Below, piece after piece: positions 1-12,179 of a stretch of 64,000 bases of DNA; position 1 is the stretch's first letter; each line of letters opens with the position of its first letter. Origin of the DNA: Aquarana catesbeiana. Its lineage: Eukaryota > Chordata > Amphibia > Anura > Ranidae. The notes beneath the pieces were generated by a model. It searched no databases. It had not been told where the DNA came from and worked only from the letters and a program-made list of their open reading frames with translations. A program made the position numbers and the translations under genes. The DNA lies in assembly GCF_042186555.1 (NCBI RefSeq), contig NC_133332.1, positions 240,306,406 to 240,370,405 on the forward strand, given 5' to 3'.

Positions 1-177
1 TTATGTTAGATTATACAACATGAATAAACAGTATTTCCCAGTCACTTGACTTCCTTTTGTGCTGCTGTGTGCTTCATATAAAGTCCCACCACTTGCTCTC
101 AATTTTAATCAATGGGATGGAGGCAGTTACCCCTTTGGTTCCTGCCTCATTTAAAGTCTCAGAATTTCGTTTCTTCT

Positions 178-1260
178 CAGGGATAAAGTTGTGGAGAAGT
201 TTAAAGCCGGGTTAAATTCTAAAAAAATATCCCAAGCTTTGATTATCTCATGGAGCACTGTTCAATCCATCATCCGAAAATGGAAAGAGTATGGACAACT
301 GCAAACCTACCAAGACATGGCCGTCCACCTAAACTGACAGGCTGGGCAAGGAGAGCATTAATCAGAGAAACAGCCAAGAGGCCCATGATAACTCTGGAGG
401 AGCTGCAGAGAGATCCACAGCTCAGGTGGGAGAATCTGTCCACAGGACAACTATTAGTCGTGCACTCCAGAAATCTGGCCTTTATGGAAGAGGGGATGAC
501 ACAGAAAACATGTGGAAGAAGGTGCTCTGGTCAGATGAGACAAAGATTGAACTTTTTAGCCTAAAAACAAATGTGTGGCGGAAAACTAACACTGCACATC
601 ACCCTGAACACACCATCCCCACCGTGAAACATGGTGGTGGCAGCATCATGTTGTAGAGATGCTTTTCTTCAGCAAGGACAGGGAAGCTAGTCAGAGTTGA
701 TGGGAAGATGGATGGAGCCAAATACAGGACAATCTTAGAAAAAAAACAGTTTAGAGTCTGCAAAAGACTTGAAACTGGGGCGGAGGTTCACCTTCCAGCA
801 GAAAAACCTTAAACTTACAGCCAGAGCTACAATGGAATGGTTTAGATCAAAGCATATTCATGTGTTAGAATGGCCCAAAGTCCCGACCTAAATCCAATTG
901 AGAATCTGTGGCAAGACTTGAAAATTGCTGTTAAGCTATTTTGCAAAGAAGAATGGGCAAAAATGTCACTCTCTAGATGTACAAAGCTGGTAGAGACATC
1001 CCCAAAAAGACTTGCAGCTGTAATTGTAGAGAAAGTATTGACTCAGGGGGGCTGAATACAAATGCACACCACACTTTTCACATATTTATTTGTACAAAAT
1101 TTTGAAAACCATTTATCATTTTCCTTCCGCTACAAAATTATGTGCTACTTTGTGTTGGTCTATCACATAAAATCCCAATAAAATACATTTACGTTTTAGT
1201 TGTAACATGACAAAATGTGGAACATTTCAAGGGGTATAAAGTATTTTTCAAAGCACTGTA
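178..1260 (+). mobile_element. Tc1-like DNA transposon, 5'-truncated (family A)
   Basis: Homologous over its whole length to the Tc1 copy at 43580-46224. Similarity begins at 'cagggataaag' (178), so the 5' inverted repeat and first bases are missing. The 3' end is present: 'ggggtataaagtatt' followed by 'caaagcactgta' ending at 1260, the inverse of the left end of the other copy. The transposase inside is broken. The sequence before 178 does not match the other copy, so this is a truncated or rearranged insertion. Confidence 0.9.
250..1055 (+). pseudogene. Tc1 transposase pseudogene (family A)
   Basis: Remnant of a Tc1/mariner transposase, which would cut and paste its own element at TA sites. 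Three reading-frame pieces are visible. The first (250-564) has the helix-turn-helix region with 'NLPRHGRPPKLTGWARRALI'. The second (426-656) has 'LWSDETKIELF', which carries the first catalytic Asp, and 'VKHGGGSIML'. The third (870-1055) has 'SPDLNPIENLWQDLK', which carries the catalytic Glu. At least two frameshifts and a stop separate them. The 'QQDSDPKHTA' block seen in the copy at 45.7 kb is degraded here ('gcagaaaaaccttaaacttacag'-like), so the second catalytic Asp is lost. It cannot make a functional enzyme. Confidence 0.9.
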
Positions 1261-1439
1261 CCTGTCTGGTTCTGCCATGGCTCCTCTCCACAAACACAGT
1301 GCTAATTCTAGGAGACATCCAAATATTTTTACATCCTTCCTTCCTGACTAATATGTAGTCCGGCACCTAACGCCCTGAAATATTTTGTGTCTGCACCCAG
1401 CAATGAACAGATTGACAGAACAGACCTGGGAGAAAAATG

Positions 1440-2175
1440 TTAGGCCTTGTTTACACTTTTGTTGCCCTCTGAAGAGCGATCCATGTTGGATAGCTTTTTG
1501 GAGGCCATTTGGCAGGCGGTGAAGAGGCATTATATTGCCTCCTCACCGTCTGTATTAACCACTTAAACCCATAGCAGTGCATTGCAACTGCATGTATTTC
1601 ACATAGTTGCGGGGTGCCCCCATCCAGTTGAATGCGTTTCGTCTGGTGGACGGTACTGGCCACCAATATTTTCTGTAACTCTGAGATGCAAAACATTGCA
1701 GCAAGGGAATATGTACACCTTTCCCCTGCTGCCTTTGCGGCTTAAAGTGGAGCTATACTCCCCTTCACTCCAGTGATGCGGCATCCCAGAGCTCCCTGCC
1801 GGCCACTGACATCTATGGACAGCTGTTTTCGATCGCCGTCTGCTTTCATTGGCCTGGATGAGATGAATGTCATTCCTGCGCATGCGTGGAAGTTTATTCA
1901 TGTTTGTATTACCAAACTTGTACAGAGAGCAGCGCCTGCGCAGATCACTGTACAGGGGCAGACTGACAGGTAAGTAACTTTAATGCAGAAGATACCTGGA
2001 ATGTCTCTTCTGCATTGAAAATCCTGCCTGTTTGCCCATTTTTCATTATTTTTCATAGAGTTCCATTTTAAAGGGGGAGCAGTTGGAGGGGCAGTAAAAA
2101 TGTGGCTCAGCCACACTTTTTTTTTTTTTTTTTTTTTTGCTGCCCTCCCCAACTGCAAGTGTAAACTAGGTCTTA
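1440..2175. mobile_element. Harbinger-like MITE with TTA target duplication
   Basis: The left terminus 'ggccttgtttacactttt' follows TTA (1440-1442), and the inverted right terminus '...aagtgtaaactaggtc' is followed by TTA (2173-2175). Terminal inverted repeats plus a 3-bp TTA duplication are typical of PIF/Harbinger elements. There is no coding capacity. A T-run (2118-2138) lies near the right end. Superfamily is inferred from the TSD only. Confidence 0.65.
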
Positions 2176-2924
2176 TACAAGTTTTTCCAGATTCAGAACT
2201 GCTCAGCTTTAACATGTTGTGGAACAGCCATTTAAAGCTGAACGCTAAAAGACTCAAATTAATGCAGCTCTGTATCCGTTAATACACCATTAAATGTATT
2301 TTCTAAATACAAGTGTTGTAGGTACCTGAATTCGATCTGGTATCTGCTCTTGCAGTCCCTGTAGAGCAGGGCTGTAGCATGAGAGGAAGAAGCAGTACAA
2401 GGAGCCCGTAAGTTAATGTGCTGACAAGACTCATACTGATAGGAGGAGACAGCAGAGTGACAGAGGTGATCTCATCACTGCGCTGTTTCTCCTTTCACTG
2501 TCCAGTCACAAGCTGTGGCTGGCCAAAGATAACCTGGGCTCAGAGGAAGCGAGTTGAATCATACTGACCATCAGACCGATGACAGCTATTGGCAGAGTAA
2601 AAGTACTGCAGGGGGAAAACTCTGGTGTGAAGGTGAATATTGCAGCAAAAGCTGTTTTTGTTATTTAAAATTTTAATTGGCAATTTGTTTTTTTTTTCTT
2701 GCTATTTTAGGCTGGAGTTCTGCTGCAAATTTTTCCACATGCACCTGACTGTTTGCAGCATGGGCACTACATAAGCTGATTTTTTTTTATTTTTTCTTCA
2801 GTTTTTACTATGAATTAATTGGGTTGTGCGGTCAGGCCAGATGTAGCAGAGTTCTTGAGGACAACACATTGATACATTATATGGTACTACCTTCATTCCT
2901 ACCAATAATCACTGAGTATTAACG
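2176..2924. other. unassigned interspersed sequence
   Basis: No open frame with a recognisable family, no RNA gene and no clear terminal repeats. It contains T-rich runs at 2687-2699 and 2781-2789. It may be old repeat. Confidence 0.4.
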
Positions 2925-3407
2925 TGATTGTAAAGGTTGGTTTTTTTTTTTTTTTCTTAAATAACAAACATGTCATACTTCCATCCTCTGTGTAATGGTT
3001 TTGCACACAGCAGCCCCAGTCCTCTTCTTTTTGGGTCCCTGCCGGTGGGCCTGGCTCCTCCACCCTGTAGAGTGCTTGCTATGGGGGTACTTGAGCACGC
3101 TCGCTCCTAAGCTGCGATCTTGTGACTGGACATTGTCCATTCACACACACTGTGGCTTGGCCCTACCCCCATTCTCTCCTCCATTGGCTCACTGGCTTTA
3201 ATTGGCAGGAGCCAATGGCTCCCGCTGCTTTGTGAACCAATGATGAGAGAGTGAGAGACCTGGGAGAGCCGGTGCTCTCATGCACATGGTTGGAGCGCGA
3301 TGGGGCTCAGGTAAGTATTGAGGGGGCTGGGGAGCTGCACCCAGGTCTTTTACCTTAATGCATATAATAAATGAAGGTAAAAAAAATCTTCTGCCTCTAG
3401 AACCACT
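2925..3407. repeat. dispersed repeat family, copy 1
   Basis: Begins near 'gtgattgtaaagg', then a T-run and 'ataacaaacatgtcatactt', and ends with 'ctagaaccacttt'. The same block recurs at 51.1 kb (same strand) and in reverse at about 31.1 kb and 63.4 kb. The middle is GC-rich with 'ggagccaatggctcccgctg'. It is non-coding and non-autonomous; its superfamily is not recognised. Its end overlaps the TTAA that begins the next element. Confidence 0.6.
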
Positions 3408-3884
3408 TTAACCACTTCAGCCCCGGAAGGATTTACCCCCTTCCTGACCAGAGCACTTTTTACAATTCGGCACTGCGTCGCTTTAACTGCTAATTGCGCG
3501 GTCATGCAATGCTGTACCCAAACGAAATTTGTGTCCTTTTCTTCCCACAAATAGAGCTTTCTTTTGATGGTTTTTGATCACCTCTGCCGTTTTTATTTTT
3601 TGCGCTATACACGGAAAAAGACCGAAAATTTTGAAAAAAATTGATATTTTCTACTTTTTGTTCTAAAAAAAATCCAATAAACTCAATTTTAGTCATACAT
3701 TTAGGCCAAAATGTATTCGGCCACATGTCTTTGGTAGAAAAAAAATGTCAATAAGTGTATATTTATTGGTTTGCGCAAAAGTTATAGCGCCTACAAACTA
3801 GGGTACATTTTCTGGAATTTACACAGCCTTTAATTTATGACTGCCTATGTCGTTTCTTGAGGTGCTAAAATGGCAGGGCAGTAC

Positions 3885-4660
3885 AAAACCCCCACAAATG
3901 ACCCCATTTTGGAAAGTAGACACCCCAAGGAAATTGCTTAGAGGCATGTTGAGCCCATTGAATATTCATTTTTTTTGTCCCAAGTGATTGAATAATGTCA
4001 AAAAAAAAAAAAAAAAAAAAATTACAAAAAGTTGTCACTAAATGATATATTGCTCACACAGGCCATGGGCCTATGTGGAATTGCACCCCAAAATACATTC
4101 TGCTGCTTCTCCTGAGTATGGGGATACCACATGTGTAGGACTTTTTGGGAGCCTAGCCGCGTACAGGACCCCGAAAACCAATCACCGCCTTCAGGATTTC
4201 TAAGGGCGTACATTTTTGATTTTACTCCTCACTACCTATCACAGTTTTGAAGGCCATAAAATGCCCAGATGGCATAAACCCCCCCCAAATGACCCCATTT
4301 TGGAAAGTAGAAACCCCAAGCTATTTGCTGAGAGGCATGTTGAGTCCATGGAATGTTTTATATTTTGACACAAGTTGCGGGAAAGTGACAAATTTTTTTT
4401 TTTTTGCACAAAGTTGTCACTAAATGATATATTGCTCACACAGGCCATGGGCATATGTGGAATTGCACCCCAAAATACGTTTAGCTGCTTCTCCTGAGTA
4501 TGGGGATACCATGTGGGACTTTTTAGGAGCCTAGCCGCGTACGGGGCCCCGAAAACCAATCACCGCCTTCAGGATTTCTAAGGGCATGAATTTTTGATTT
4601 CACTCTTCACTGCCTATCACAGTTTCGGAGGCCATGGAATGCCCAGGTGGCACAAACCCC
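3885..4660. repeat. two direct ~380-bp repeat units
   Basis: Two head-to-tail copies of a unit beginning at 'aaatgaccccattttggaaa' (near 3896 and 4285). Each contains 'cactaaatgatatattgctc', 'gctgcttctcctgagtatgg' and 'gagcctagccgcgta' and ends at 'tcacagttt'. The second unit is also the outer part of the left arm of the adjoining palindrome. Confidence 0.8.
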
Positions 4661-5310
4661 CCCAAATGACCCCATTTTGGAAAGTAGACACCCCAAGCTA
4701 TTTGCTGAGAAGCATGGTGAGTATTTTGCAGCTCTCATTTGTTTTTGAAAATAAAGAAAGACAAGAAAAAAAAATTTTTTTTTCTTTTTTCAATTTTCAA
4801 AACTTTGTGACAAAAAGTGAGGTCTGCAAAATACTCACTATACCTCTCAGCAAATAGCTTGGGATGTCTACTTTCCAAAATGGGGTCATTTGGGGGGGGG
4901 GTTGTGCCACCTGGGCATTCCATGGCCTCCGAAACTGTGATAGGCAGTGAAGAGTGAAATCAAAAATTCACGCCCTTAGAAAGCCTGAAGGCGGCGCTTG
5001 GCCTTCGGGGTCCCATACGCGGCTAGGCTCCCAAAAAGTCTCACACATGTGGTATCCCCGTACTCAGGAGAAGCAGCAGAATGTATTTTGGGGTGTAATT
5101 TCACATATTTCCATGGCATATTTGAGCAATATATCATTTAGTGACAACTTTGTGCAAAAAAAAAAAATTGTCTCTTTCCCGCAACTTGTGTCACAATATA
5201 AAATATTCCATGGACTCAACATGCCTCTCAGCAAATAGCTTGGGGTGTCTACTTTCCAAAATGGGGTCATTTGGGGGGTTTTGAACTGTCCTGGCATTTT
5301 ATGCACAACA
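4250..5310. repeat. ~1-kb imperfect palindrome
   Basis: The left arm (about 4250-4762) and right arm (about 4790-5310) are reverse complements with scattered differences and a very short A/T-rich centre. Anchors on the left: 'tttgctgagaggcatgttga', 'aatcaccgccttcagg', 'gtgagtattttgcag'. Their inverses on the right: 'tcaacatgcctctcagcaaa', 'cctgaaggcgg', 'ctgcaaaatactcac'. Each arm is about 500 bp, so the single strand could fold into a long hairpin. Confidence 0.88.
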
Positions 5311-6891
5311 TTTAGAAGCTTATGTCACACATCACCCACTCTTCTAACCACTTGAATACAAAGCCCTTTCTGACACTTTTTGATTACATGAAAAAATTTT
5401 TTTTTTTTGCAAGAAAATTACTTTGAACCCCCACACATTATATATATTTTTTTAAAGCAAATGCCCTACAGATTAAAATGGTGGGTGTTTCATTTTTTTT
5501 TTAACACAGTATTTGTGCAGCGATTTTTCAAACGCATTTTTTGGGGAAAAAACACACTTTTTTAAATTTTAATGCACTAAAACACACTATATTGCCCAAA
5601 TGTTTGATGAAATAAAAAAGATGATTTTAGGCCGAGTACATGGATACCAAACATGACATGCTTTAAAATTGCGCACAAACGTGCAGTGGCGACAAACTAA
5701 ATACATTTTTAAAAGCCTTTAAAAGCCCTTACAGGTTACCACTTTAGATTTACAGAGGAGGTCTACTGCTAAAATTACTGCCCTCGATCTGACCTTCGCG
5801 GTGATACCTCACATGCATGGTGCAATTGCTGTTTACATTTGACGCCAGACCGACGCTTGCGTTCGCCTTAGCGCGAGAGCAGGGGGGACAGGGGTGCTTT
5901 TTTTTTTTTTTTTTTTTTTTTTTTATTATTTTTTTGCTTTTTTATCTTATTTTTAAACTGTTCCTTTCATATTTTTTTTTTTTTTTTAAATCATTTTTAT
6001 TGTTATCTCAGGGAATGTAAATATCCCCTATCATAGCAATAGGTGGTGACAGGTACTCTTTTTTGAAAAAATTGGGGTCTATTAGACCTTAGATTTCTCC
6101 TCTGCCCTCAAAGCATCTGACCACACCAAGATCGGTGTGATAAAATGCTTTCCCAATTTCCCAATGGCGCTGTTTACATCCGGCAAAATCTAAGTCATAA
6201 AATGCTCGTAGCTTCCGGTTTCTTAGGCCATAGAGATGTTTGGAGCCACTCTGGTCTCTGATCAGCTCTATGGTCAGCTGGCTGAATCACCGGCTGCATT
6301 CTCAGGTTCCCTGTTGAGACAGGAGAGCCAGAGAAAAACAAGGAAGACGGGGGGGGGGGGGCATTCCCTCCCACTGCTTGTAAAAGCAGTCTAGAGGCTA
6401 ATTAGCCGCTAGGATTGCTTTTACATGAAAGCCGACCGCTGGCTGAAAAGAATGATACCAAGATGATACCTAAACCTGCAGGCATCATTCTGGTATAACC
6501 ACTCAAAGTTGTGAATGGCGTACCTGAAGACAAAAAAATGGTTAACAATAATGCACAGTAAACGGTAAAGTATAAAAAATTGCAGACCTGAAAAACAAAC
6601 ATGATAAAACATAATAACAATAAAACATTGCAGAATAGAATACAGTAAAAAAGAGCAGAACAATAGAGAGAGAATAGAGAGAGAGAGAACAATAAAACGA
6701 CAACTATTTTTTTTTATTTTATATTTTTGTATGTGTTTTTTTTTTTGTTTTTTTTTTTTTTTTTACACTTTTTTTTTTGTAACTAACTTTTATAACTGTA
6801 ACCGGTTCCAGGTTCGCGTCTCTCAAAATGTGATGGCATCTTGGGAGACCCTGTGAAAGTGTGCCTAGTCTGTGCAATGCTGTACCCTACG

Positions 6892-7023
6892 CTAATACTC
6901 AACTAGTGTATGGTAGCGTTCAAAACATTCACCAATGCAAAGACCAGGATTGTCAGGACAGGAGGGACAATAATAGCGGGTGTCACGCCTATATCCGCGC
7001 TTGCTGCAGACACAACATCTTTT
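6892..7023 (-). pseudogene. piggyBac transposase C-terminal Cys-rich domain remnant
   Basis: The last 43 residues of a minus-strand frame starting at 7281 read like the C-terminal cysteine-rich zinc-binding tail of piggyBac transposases. It includes 'KRCCVCSKRG', 'YYCPSC' and 'PGLCIGECFERYHT', and ends in a stop at 6892. In this family the tail binds the element's terminal repeats. The upstream 86 residues of the frame are not recognisable, and the DDD catalytic core and N-terminus are absent, since the expected upstream DNA is the tandem duplication at 7337-8047. The domain spacing of Cys residues (CxxC ... CxxC ... Cx3C) is intact, but no functional enzyme is possible. Confidence 0.82.
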
Positions 7024-7336
7024 TTGGGGGGGTTCGCTGGGTAGGGGTACTCGGGAGGACATAAAGAAAATGCCTCTCATGCAGCCGACTGCATTTGGTT
7101 GGGGATGTGAATGGGGGAAGTACGGGCGCTGCAGAAGTGGTCGGTTCCCAATTAGGATTGGCGAATGCAGCAGGAAGGGCACTATGGGCACGACGGCCTG
7201 TGTTTGTCTTTTTGGTGGCAGCGGGACACTACTTGTGCTTGCCACCTCACCAGCTTGAACTGCACTTATGGGACTCGCCACGTCACCAAGTGTTACCGCA
7301 GTGCTGGTTTGACTATGACCGGGGTGTACTAGGCCG

Positions 7337-8047
7337 CTGGTGCTTGCCAGTTCACCAAAACGCTACCAAAAAAACTGTTAGCGATCGCAGGGATCAGGCC
7401 TGACTCTGCGAACGCTGCAGTTATGCGTTTAGTGTTTTGTAAGTGACAGTGATCGATCGATACTGCACTTGGGTGGGCCGGGCTGGGCGGAGGGGCAAAA
7501 CGCAGGTGCTAGCAGGTATCTGGGCTGATCCCACTAACACTGCGTTTTTGGGAACCCTAAACTGCTGGGGACGCTAGTATAGATCTGATCGGATCAGGTA
7601 TTGATCTGATCAGATACTATACCACTAAGGGAGGTGTACGGTGCGTGCGTGGGTGTTAGCGCGACCGGCGCTAACCTGACGCTGCCTGGGGCTGGTGCTT
7701 GCCAGTTCACCAAAACGCTACCAAAAAAACTGTTAGCGATCGCAGGGATCAGGCCTGACTCTGCGAACGCTGCAGTTATGCGTTTTAGCGTTTTGTAAGT
7801 GACAGTGATAGATCGATACTGCACTTGGGTGGGCTGGGCCGGGCGGAGGGGCAAAACGCAGGTGCTAGCGGGTATCTGGGCTGATCCCGCTAACACTGCG
7901 TTTTTGGGAACCCTAAACTGCTGGGGACGCTAGTATAGATCTGATCGGATCAGATATTGATGCGTTCAGATAGTATACCACTAAGGGAGGCGTATGCTGC
8001 GTGCGTGGGTGTTAGCGGTACTGGCGCTAATCTGAAGCTGCCTGGGG
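7337..8047. repeat. 355-bp tandem duplication
   Basis: 'ctggtgcttgccagttcacc' occurs at 7338 and again at 7693, and the following ~350 bp match closely in both copies ('gcgatcgcagggatcagg', 'aaaacgcaggtgctag', 'tgggaaccctaaactgctgg'). Offset is 355 bp. Substitutions between copies show it is not a brand-new duplication. Confidence 0.85.
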
Positions 8048-9098
8048 CGACGCATATCACCTCCGGGCGATCAGGGGGCTAAACCTTTATTCGGTAATAA
8101 ACGGCGGGTGCCCTGACACTACGAAAAATAAACCAACTAACCAGCGTCACCCGTAACGGTTATACGGTGATCAGTGGTGAAAGGGTTAACTAGGGGGCAA
8201 TCAAGGGGTTAAAACATTTATTAGATAGTATATGGGGGTCCCTGTCGCTATAAAATGCTGACGGCGAACCTAAATATTTACGTTCCTAACTAGCGTCACC
8301 AGTGACACTAATACAGCGATCAGAAAAATGATCGCTTAGCGACACTGGTGACAGGGGGTGATCAAGGGGTTAAAACTTTATTAGGGGGGGTTAGGGGGGT
8401 ACCCTAGACCTAAAGGGGGGTAACACTCACTGTCCTACCACAGTAACTGTCACTAACTGACACCCTGCAGTAATCAGAAAAAAAAAAAAAATACTGCTTG
8501 GTGTCAGTGTTACAGGGAGGGGGGAGGGGTGATTGGGGGGGGATGGGGGGGGGGGGATCGGGGGTGTTTTGTGTGCCTGGCATGTTCTACTGTGTGTGTG
8601 TGTGTTGGTGCACTTACATGTCTTCTCTCCTCTGCGCTAGAACGGAAACTGCCGAGCCGAGGAGAGATGACATCACATCCTCTGCCTGTGTGTACTATAC
8701 ACAGGCAGGGGATGTTCCTCATTGGCTGGGAGCGATCGCGAGGGGGGGGCCACGATCGGATGGTCTCCCCCTCGTCTCTCATCGCTCCTAGCCAAATGCC
8801 GACCGCCGCTGGCACCGGGAGGGGGGTCCGATCGGACCCCCCGCCCGCGGGAAGGCAATCACGTATGGGTACGTGATTTTGCCTGCCCGTGCCATTCTGC
8901 TCACGTATATATATGCGTGAGGCGGTCGGCAAGTGGTTAAAGCATGGTGTTATTCAGTGACCTGCTTATTCTACAGGAGGATACATTTTAATTTTAATTA
9001 ATTTTAATGAATCATCATAGTTATTGCCCCTACTTTTTTCCCCACAATTCTTTGTTATTGTACAGTCTTTCTTTTTTTTTTTTTTTTTTTTTGCAAGC

Positions 9099-9865
9099 TT
9101 AAAGTGATTGTAAACGATCACCTTGTAAAACAACCCATTTAGTTTTAAATAGAAATGAAAGGCAAAACATAGCTATAAAAAAACATTATAAATACCTTTC
9201 TTCCAGTTTTTTTTATAAGTGATCACATTTCCTCTGTTCTCAGCTGCATATGAGCTGGGGGGAGAGAGAGAGAGAAACAGCAGCACACAGAGCTTCCCAG
9301 TGAAAGAGTGTGTGTGCCAGGTCAAGAGCAGGCTGAGTTCCCAGCAGAGCTAGAGAACTGACCATGTTGCGCTCTCCTGCTTAGTGTGGTCAGCTTTTTA
9401 ATAGGGAAGCAGAGGGGCTGGCAGGAACACCAGGAATTTCACACAAAGGAAGCAATACAACGAGAACAGGATACTTTCTCATACAAGTACTTGGTACAGC
9501 AGCCACATATCAGGAATATGAAATGTTGGGTTTATATATTCTTTAATTTCCCCTTTCCATACATGATAAGACTTGTAAAAGAGAGACACACAGCTTGAAG
9601 TAAAATATGTAGGTTGGCATTATGGCATTATGATCCCCTATAAAATGCTGCTATAAGTCTGCCCTTGGAAAACACTAAGGGGATCCTTACCTGTCCTAAG
9701 AAACCTCTGCTCCAGAATCCTTCTGGTGCCAATCATGTGATCAAATTCCCAGACATAAATCACCTGACTACTTCTAGCCCTGAAGCTCGGGCAGAGCTGG
9801 CCAGTTGGCCACCCTGGCTGAACACTGATTGTCCCCTTCACTTGTTATGAGACCACTTTAAAGAG
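9099..9865. repeat. dispersed repeat with short inverted ends
   Basis: Starts 'cttaaagtgattgtaaacga' and ends 'gagaccactttaaag', so the ends carry an inverted 'ctttaaagtg'-type motif. The interior is non-coding. It is probably a relative of the family at 2925, 51100 and 63010. Confidence 0.45.
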
Positions 9866-9890
9866 GTTGTATTTGATATTTCTTTAATTG

Positions 9891-10026
9891 TACATCACGG
9901 GACACAGAGCCATAGTAGTTACTATGTGGGTTATAGGCCACCTTCAGGTGCTGGACACTGGCACACCCTAAACAGGAAGTTGCCTCCCTATATAACCCCT
10001 CCCACTACTTGGAGTACCTCAGTTTT
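9891..10026 (+). repeat. left inverted terminal repeat of the DIRS element
   Basis: Reverse complement of 19347-19482 with about ten differences. It contains a TATATAA box at 9989-9995. Confidence 0.88.
9989..9995 (+). promoter_or_regulatory. TATA-like box inside the left DIRS terminal repeat
   Basis: 'ctatataacccctccc' gives TATATAA at 9989-9995, conserved in the inverted copy near 19379-19384. It is positioned to start transcription into the element. Function is inferred. Confidence 0.4.
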
Positions 10027-12179
10027 TTCACCAGTGTCTAAGGTGTTGGTCATGAGTAAAGATGTGCTATGCTGAGCTCCTCTGGAGCAATCCTTGCTGG
10101 GGCTAGCTATGCAGCCGGATCCATTCAAAGTGTCTTTTAGGCCGAATTGAATGGTACCCGGGCCTCATATCCGAAGAAACGAGGTTTTGCCTGTAACACT
10201 TCTCTTTTTAGAGAGCTGGACCCCGGCATCCAGTACTTTGGTATTAAGGCCATAAAGTTTTACTGACGGGGTGCTTTTTACAGGTCCAGGATTGTGGGTT
10301 CCCCGAGGGTCTCCAGTTCCTGAAGGTTTGTTAACGGAACCCACCATGAAGAGTGAAGATTGGGTCTGTTGGTTTTACCACAGAAAACCCTGCGGCGGGA
10401 AAGGTAAGTGGAGTTTTTCTAAGGAATTTTTAAATTTTCTTATGAAATGTCTCCTTTAAAGTAAATGTTGTCATGCCTATGTGTCACAACTGGGGGCTGT
10501 ATGGAGCACGTACCTTCTCATGCTTTGCTCAGAGTCACGCTGTGTCACAGAAGCAGCAGGCTTTTTTCCTCCGGCTAGCAGGCAGGCCTCTGGTAAGTTT
10601 GGGGGGTTTTGCTTCCTCCAGAGACCCCCACCTGAGCTGAACTCTTCCCCTCTTCAAGTGGCTGAGTATAAAGGAGAACTAAAAAGGATCGGCAATGCAG
10701 TTTTCTTTTACCGCCCCTACATGGCGGTGGCTTCCAGGTCTCCTCCACGCCATCCCTCCCTCACTCAGCCGATCCCGTCGGATCGGAGGCCCGTGCTTTT
10801 TTTTTTTTTTTTAAAAGAAAGGAGGGGGGTGTGATGTAATGGTGGGGGCGGGGCTTAGCGTGGCGTTGGCGTCCTCCAACGCGGGAGTGTTTTTTTTTGT
10901 TTTTTTTTAAAAAGAACTCCATTTATGCTGGCTGCAAAATTGTCGGAGAGACATAAGAGCAAAGAGGAGCACGAAAGAGATTTTGGTGATAAAGGCATTT
11001 CCTATTTGACACATTTACTATTTGCATCAGGCTGAGCATTAATAGTAGCAGCTGTGGCTGGACTATTGCTCAAGCAGTGGATGCGATTTCTTCTGGTAGT
11101 ACCTCTGCATTGTGCATTGGGCTATGGTCAGAAGGGGGGGTTGAAACACCCCCAAAAAAAGAGCTAAAAGGGTCTCCGTCAAGCTCTGGAAAGCCTACTC
11201 ATCTCTACAAATGGCATCCTCCCCTGAGAGGGGATGGCTGGTCAGAGTGAGCATCAGGGCCATGAAATGTCTGCAACTGTTTTCAACACTGCAGCCCCTG
11301 TTTATTTTATAATTAAAAAAAAAAAAAAGTTTAGCGACTTTAATTGCATCCAAGTGTGGGTCAAAATGCGACAGGTCCTCTTGCATTACCCAGGACCCTC
11401 AAACTGAGGAACTGGGGGCAGGAGAAGACGAATTCCCTCAGGGGACCGTGGTGTGGCTGATCACTCCTCTTCTGAGGTGTCAAATGCGGGAGAATCAGCG
11501 TTCACAATCTGTAAGATTGATGGCGCAATTTCTTGCTGAATGATCGCTCCACATTTAAGTACCCTTAACTGAGTGTTTGGGTTCACTAAAGCTTCCTCAA
11601 GCTGTGCATGCCTTTCTTGTTCATTCGTTGCTGGAAAAGCTTTTTTGTATCTGAGAGGATCACTGAGATAAGCATTTTTTTTCCCCTCCTAAAACGTTTT
11701 CACACTTTATCCTTTTGGTGGAGGAAATTTACTAAGTAGGGTATACCAGCAATTAATGCTGCTATATGCTCTGTGAATTAGTTTGACTTGTCCGGCAGAC
11801 AATGCTCAAATGCCTGGGGATCCAACGGATAAAAAGGTGGAATTCCTATTGGAAAAAAAAACACTTTTTTTTCTCTGGCAGAGTGTCTCAGCCTGTGCTG
11901 ACAGTAATTGTTTAATCACTGAGAGGCCAGTTTTAAACAGGTGTTCAAGGTTATCCTGCTCAGCAGGCCCAGGAGGCAGCTTTATGTTTGCAATAGTTGC
12001 TATGAGAGATTCTATCCTTCAGGCCTTGCGCCCTTCGCTAAGTGCCTTGTAAGAAGCTCCTGGCTCGTCTTCCTCTTTGCGGTGAAACAGCTATTTGGGG
12101 ATGTTTTGGATAATACATCCAAAGAAATTCTAGTGGAAAGCACTCCTTTTGCCATTTAAGAAAAGGAGTATATGTATTT
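10027..12179 (+). other. DIRS 5' internal region (gag-like position), unrecognised
   Basis: This is where a DIRS gag would lie. Only short frames survive (for example 11783-12052), none with a recognisable domain. Homopolymer runs at 10796-10814, 10888-10911 and 11313-11328 suggest decay. A gag assignment rests on position only. Confidence 0.4.

Larger units (their letters stand above)
3408..8940. mobile_element. composite TTAA-flanked (piggyBac-like) element
   Basis: The left boundary is TTAA (3408-3411) followed by 'ccacttcagccccgg'. The right boundary is 'ggtcggcaagtgg' followed by TTAA (8937-8940). A 0.9-kb relative at 42575-43489 has the same two ends, which supports treating this as one element that has grown by internal rearrangement. 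piggyBac elements duplicate TTAA, and a piggyBac transposase tail lies inside on the minus strand (6892-7023). Most of the transposase gene is absent. Internal structures include a palindrome (4250-5310), long T-runs (5899-6000, 6700-6780) and a tandem duplication (7337-8047). Confidence 0.7.

Noticed and set aside
8510..8932. 140-codon minus-strand frame
   Set aside because: Lies in GC-rich, low-complexity 3' part of the TTAA element, with no recognisable domain and frames open on both strands.
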